Of a DNA stretch of 6,470 bases, positions 5,718 to 6,470 are shown one piece after another. Location of the stretch: positions 1-6,470 of the forward strand of contig CABSMC010000103.1 of NCBI GenBank assembly GCA_902478715.1, read 5' to 3'. This DNA is from an uncultured Adlercreutzia sp. (GTDB taxonomy: Bacteria > Actinomycetota > Coriobacteriia > Coriobacteriales > Eggerthellaceae). Below the pieces are notes generated by a model. The model did no database searches and was not told the DNA's origin. It saw only the letters and a list, made by a program, of their open reading frames with translations. Within the stretch, counting starts at the first letter, position 1, and every line of letters begins with the position of its first letter. The translations under genes and the position numbers were made by a program.

Positions 5718-6470
5718 ATGGCTGACAAGGCAATTCTTTTCGACAGCAGCCGGTGTTCCGCCTGCCAGGCGTGCGTTGCGGCCTGCAAGGGACGCTTCGG
5801 CCTCGGGCCTGCGTCGTCGTCGGAGGATATGGCGGTGCGCGCGTTCGGGCGGGCGGCCGTGCTGGACGAGGAGGCGCCGCTTGCCGTGGCGCGCTTCGAG
5901 CGCACGCTGGCCGACGGCAGCACGGTATGGGAGGCGGCCCGCGCTGGCTGCGTGCACTGCGCCGAGGCGCCTTGTGCGGAAGTGTGCCCCACCGGGGCGC
6001 TGGCGGCGAGCGGCGAGACGGGCTTTGTGACCTTGGATGCGGAGCGTTGCGTGAGCTGCCATTTGTGCGCCATGGTATGTCCCGCCGATGCCCCCCGCCA
6101 TCGGGGAGAGCGCGGCGAGCTGTGCCTGTGCGACGGGTGCGCGGCCGAGGTGGCCGAGGGAGGCGTTCTCGCTTGTGTGGCTGCCTGCCCGCTGGACGCG
6201 CTGGCCTTTGACGAGCGCGATGCCGTGGTTTCCTGGGCCAATGAGCGCGCAGCGGCGCTGCGCGAGCGCGGCTGGGCCGCAGCCTCGGTGCTCGGCGTGA
6301 GCGAGCAGGGCGGACACCACGTGGTGCAGGTGATGAAGTACGGCGTGGGCGGCTCCATGCACGAGGCGCTGGCGTCTACCGGCGAGGTGGAATGGCTCGA
6401 TGCCGTAAAGATGGCCGGTCCTGTGTCCGTGGGCGTCCTCGGCCTTGCCGCTGCGGGCGCCGTGGCGGGG
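5718..6470 (+). CDS. Four-cluster [4Fe-4S] beta subunit of an FDH-N-type oxidoreductase (partial, C-terminus beyond window)
   Basis: 251 codons are present and the frame is still open at the right edge. This is a polyferredoxin electron-transfer subunit of the FdnH/FdxH type, which carries electrons from the catalytic alpha subunit to the membrane. Sixteen cluster cysteines are visible in four sets: 13, 16, 19, 23; 78, 81, 86, 90; 111, 114, 117, 121; and 138, 141, 153, 157. The spacings follow the FdnH pattern, including C-x2-C-x4-C-x3-C in set 2 and C-x2-C-x11-C-x3-C in set 4. Cys136 is an extra. A linker follows, and at about 233 a Gly/Ala/Val-rich hydrophobic stretch begins after WLDAVKMAG; in FdnH the single C-terminal membrane anchor sits here. 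There is no signal peptide of its own, as expected if it is co-exported with the Tat-tagged alpha subunit. It starts 8 bases after the alpha stop. FdnH is about 294 residues, so some 40 residues are probably missing. Confidence 0.93.
   Translation, partial: MADKAILFDSSRCSACQACVAACKGRFGLGPASSSEDMAVRAFGRAAVLDEEAPLAVARFERTLADGSTVWEAARAGCVHCAEAPCAEVCPTGALAASGETGFVTLDAERCVSCHLCAMVCPADAPRHRGERGELCLCDGCAAEVAEGGVLACVAACPLDALAFDERDAVVSWANERAAALRERGWAAASVLGVSEQGGHHVVQVMKYGVGGSMHEALASTGEVEWLDAVKMAGPVSVGVLGLAAAGAVAG

Noticed and set aside
5568..6362. A 264-codon minus-strand frame opposite the beta subunit.
   Set aside because: The plus strand encodes four correctly spaced ferredoxin motifs over the same bases; the antisense product is Ala/Arg/His-rich with no domain.

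Overview
The window is very GC-rich, strongly G/C-biased at third codon positions, and densely coding. The gene content suggests a high-GC anaerobe that makes diaminopimelate by the aminotransferase route and exports a Tat-dependent, membrane-anchored molybdenum/iron-sulfur oxidoreductase. An anaerobic actinobacterium of the Coriobacteriia/Eggerthellales type fits well, but this is inferred from style and content; no taxonomic marker is present.

Layout. (1) Positions 1-640, minus strand: a small three-helix membrane protein with a long Pro/Ala/Gln-rich tail, cut by the left window edge. (2) Positions 641-816: a short spacer with a possible -10 box and a small hairpin. (3) Positions 817-2052, minus strand: a complete LL-diaminopimelate aminotransferase gene, dapL. 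(4) Positions 2053-2319: a divergent intergenic region holding two inverted repeats, a direct repeat and two ribosome binding sites. (5) Positions 2320-5709, plus strand: a complete, Tat-exported protein of the molybdopterin oxidoreductase superfamily, colinear with the alpha subunit of formate dehydrogenase-N. (6) Positions 5718-6470, plus strand: a four-cluster ferredoxin-type beta subunit that runs off the right edge just as its C-terminal membrane anchor begins. A gamma (cytochrome b) or other membrane subunit may follow outside the window.

The two plus-strand genes are 8 bases apart and should form one operon encoding an exported, membrane-bound complex. The most interesting point is in the alpha subunit. 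It follows formate dehydrogenase-N from the N-terminal [4Fe-4S] motif to the C-terminus, yet where those enzymes carry the molybdenum-ligating selenocysteine or cysteine followed by the catalytic histidine, it has Gly271-Arg272. The lysine that normally bridges the first iron-sulfur cluster and the pterin is Arg97, and two acidic low-complexity inserts are present. The reading frame is intact and the beta subunit keeps all sixteen cluster cysteines. This looks like a maintained formate dehydrogenase-N relative that probably does not oxidise formate by the usual mechanism. The dapL and membrane-protein genes point the other way and appear functionally unrelated.
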